DNA of 64,000 nucleotides, from assembly GCF_033542235.1 (NCBI RefSeq), contig NZ_JAWRCU010000021.1, forward strand, positions 32,662 to 96,661, in the 5' to 3' direction. This DNA is from JAWRCU01 sp033542235 (lineage in GTDB: Bacteria; Pseudomonadota; Alphaproteobacteria; Rhizobiales; Rhizobiaceae). Positions 63,302 to 64,000 of this stretch are shown piece after piece; position 1 is the stretch's first letter, and every line of letters begins with the position of its first letter. Below the pieces are notes generated by a model that was not told the origin of the DNA, did not search any database, and saw nothing but the letters and a program-made list of their open reading frames with translations. Made by a program: the position numbers and the translations under genes.

Positions 63302-63781
63302 TTTTCCTGATCTTCCATCAGTTTCGACGCCGCCAAGCCAAGCAGGTGCCGACGCCCTCCCCTGCGTCGTAGCTCAAGGCCCGGTGAGAACTCTGCTCTC
63401 TCTCTGTGTCAACCAACGAAAGTCATGCTGGAGCGAAGAACTGCAGCGACTTCTGACGTTTTAGAGAAAGAAGGCGCGTTGCTTGCAGTGAAGCGAGCTG
63501 GTGCATTGGGGTCCTCGTCGTTTGAATGACTATCTGATGGCTGAGGAACTGACGCCGCTTACGCACAACCGCGGGGCCCCGCAAAAGGTCCCGCCCTGCC
63601 GCGCAACTGCCGGTGCAGTTCCCAACCAGAGATAGTGCCGCAGTGTCAGCTACGCACAGTATCGAGCTGCCGTATTTCATGAAATTTGCAGCATATCGAG
63701 AAATTGCTGAGGTCTGCCGCAGGGACAATTTTAATCCAATCGCCCACTGGAGAACCCCTCATCCGACCGCTTCGCGGCCAC
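63302..63781. other. non-coding stretch, no gene supported
   Basis: 480 bases between the AraC gene and repeat F. Short open frames exist on both strands but have no ribosome site or recognisable sequence. One GC palindrome (GCGGGGCCCCGC, near 63571) is the only feature. Confidence 0.5.
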
Positions 63782-63897
63782 CTTCTCCCACAAGGGGAGA
63801 AGGGGGAGCCTGGCATCGAAGTCGCCGCGAATCCGCGACGGAGGAGATTTGCAGAGACGAAAATCGCAGCGCGCCCCTTCTCCCCTTGTGGGAGAAG
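63782..63897. repeat. palindromic intergenic repeat F
   Basis: Perfect 24-bp inverted ends (CTTCTCCCACAAGGGGAGAA.. at 63782-63805 and the complement at 63874-63897) around a 68-base core. It ends 8 bases before the transposase tail. Confidence 0.8.
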
Positions 63898-63905
63898 CGC
63901 AACCA

Positions 63906-64000
63906 TTAGCGGGCGAGATGCTGTTGGGGTGCTTTTCTTATCCATGGAGTGCCGCGCTCGACGACGGCATTGGCGAAGATCAGTAGCTTTCGGGCGCAGG
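63906..64000 (-). CDS. C-terminal end of a transposase, IS110-like (partial)
   Basis: From the right edge the minus strand reads CARKLLIFANAVVERGTPW and ends at TAA (63908-63906), 31 codons. The pattern RKLL-x3-NA-x5-G-x-PW is typical of the extreme C-terminus of IS110/IS1111-type transposases. The rest of the gene lies outside the window. Confidence 0.5.
   Translation of the reverse strand, partial: CARKLLIFANAVVERGTPWIRKAPQQHLAR

Noticed and set aside
63302..63781. Short open frames right of the AraC gene
   Set aside because: No ribosome sites, no signature and mixed composition on both strands.
1..64000. tRNA, rRNA, prophage or integrative-element hallmarks
   Set aside because: No cloverleaf-like gene, integrase, phage structural gene or attachment repeat was recognised anywhere in the window.

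Overview
The window comes from a GC-rich alphaproteobacterial chromosome, most likely a member of the Rhizobiales (Mesorhizobium/Phyllobacteriaceae-like). This is inferred from a Ros/MucR regulator, an ORFA-pta-ackA-fabI operon of the rhizobial type, general-stress (EcfG-like) promoter motifs, many ABC sugar and amino-acid importers, and IalB-, DUF4189- and YadA-type proteins. No rRNA, tRNA, prophage or CRISPR array was seen. The only transposase sequence is a short tail at the right edge. Several families of palindromic intergenic repeats are scattered through the right half.

Layout. 1-6382: the end of a surface-polysaccharide cluster (SAF-type oxidoreductase, glucose-1-phosphate cytidylyltransferase, GMC oxidoreductase with a Tat-type small partner, flippase, family-2 glycosyltransferase). 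6494-11889: an RND efflux pair (membrane fusion protein and pump) and a decayed C-terminal remnant of a second RND pump. 12087-15347: a divergent Mfd-like translocase. 15505-26196: a sugar or polyol catabolic locus (zinc dehydrogenase, FGGY kinase, cupin phosphoglucose isomerase, shikimate-dehydrogenase-like enzyme, HexR/RpiR-type regulator, complete ABC importer). Four copies of one palindromic operator tie this locus together. 26439-28388: three small transcription units (hypothetical, CsbD, AI-2E-type permease), each preceded by an EcfG-type promoter motif. 28735-33879: DUF3141 (ORFA), phosphate acetyltransferase, acetate kinase and enoyl-ACP reductase, with a Pho-box-like sequence upstream. 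33912-40872: single genes, namely a zinc-less MucR, a tyrosine-rich exported protein, a dehydrogenase divergent from a MocR-type regulator, a DapA-family lyase/aldolase, TerC and a Crp/Fnr regulator. 41046-46016: a branched-chain-type ABC importer with a LivM-LivG fusion. 46062-52173: a frameshifted Na+/H+ antiporter, a membrane alpha/beta hydrolase, a patatin and a GntP permease. 52530-55062: an IlvD/Edd-family dehydratase and a MazEF pair. 55249-62075: a probable six-gene operon on the minus strand running 60-aa ORF, 155-aa ORF, YadA-like adhesin, IalB, TM protein, DUF4189 protein. 62411-64000: an AraC regulator, a repeat and a transposase tail.

The strongest new observations are four. First, a shared promoter/operator architecture in the sugar locus (TTGAC, 16 nt, TATGCT inside a TGTAAC..GCTACA palindrome). 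Second, an apparent in-frame insertion of a palindromic repeat into the signal-peptide region of ialB. Third, a run of three EcfG-type promoters. Fourth, a compact adhesin operon with overlapping small ORFs. All are readings of the sequence without database searches.
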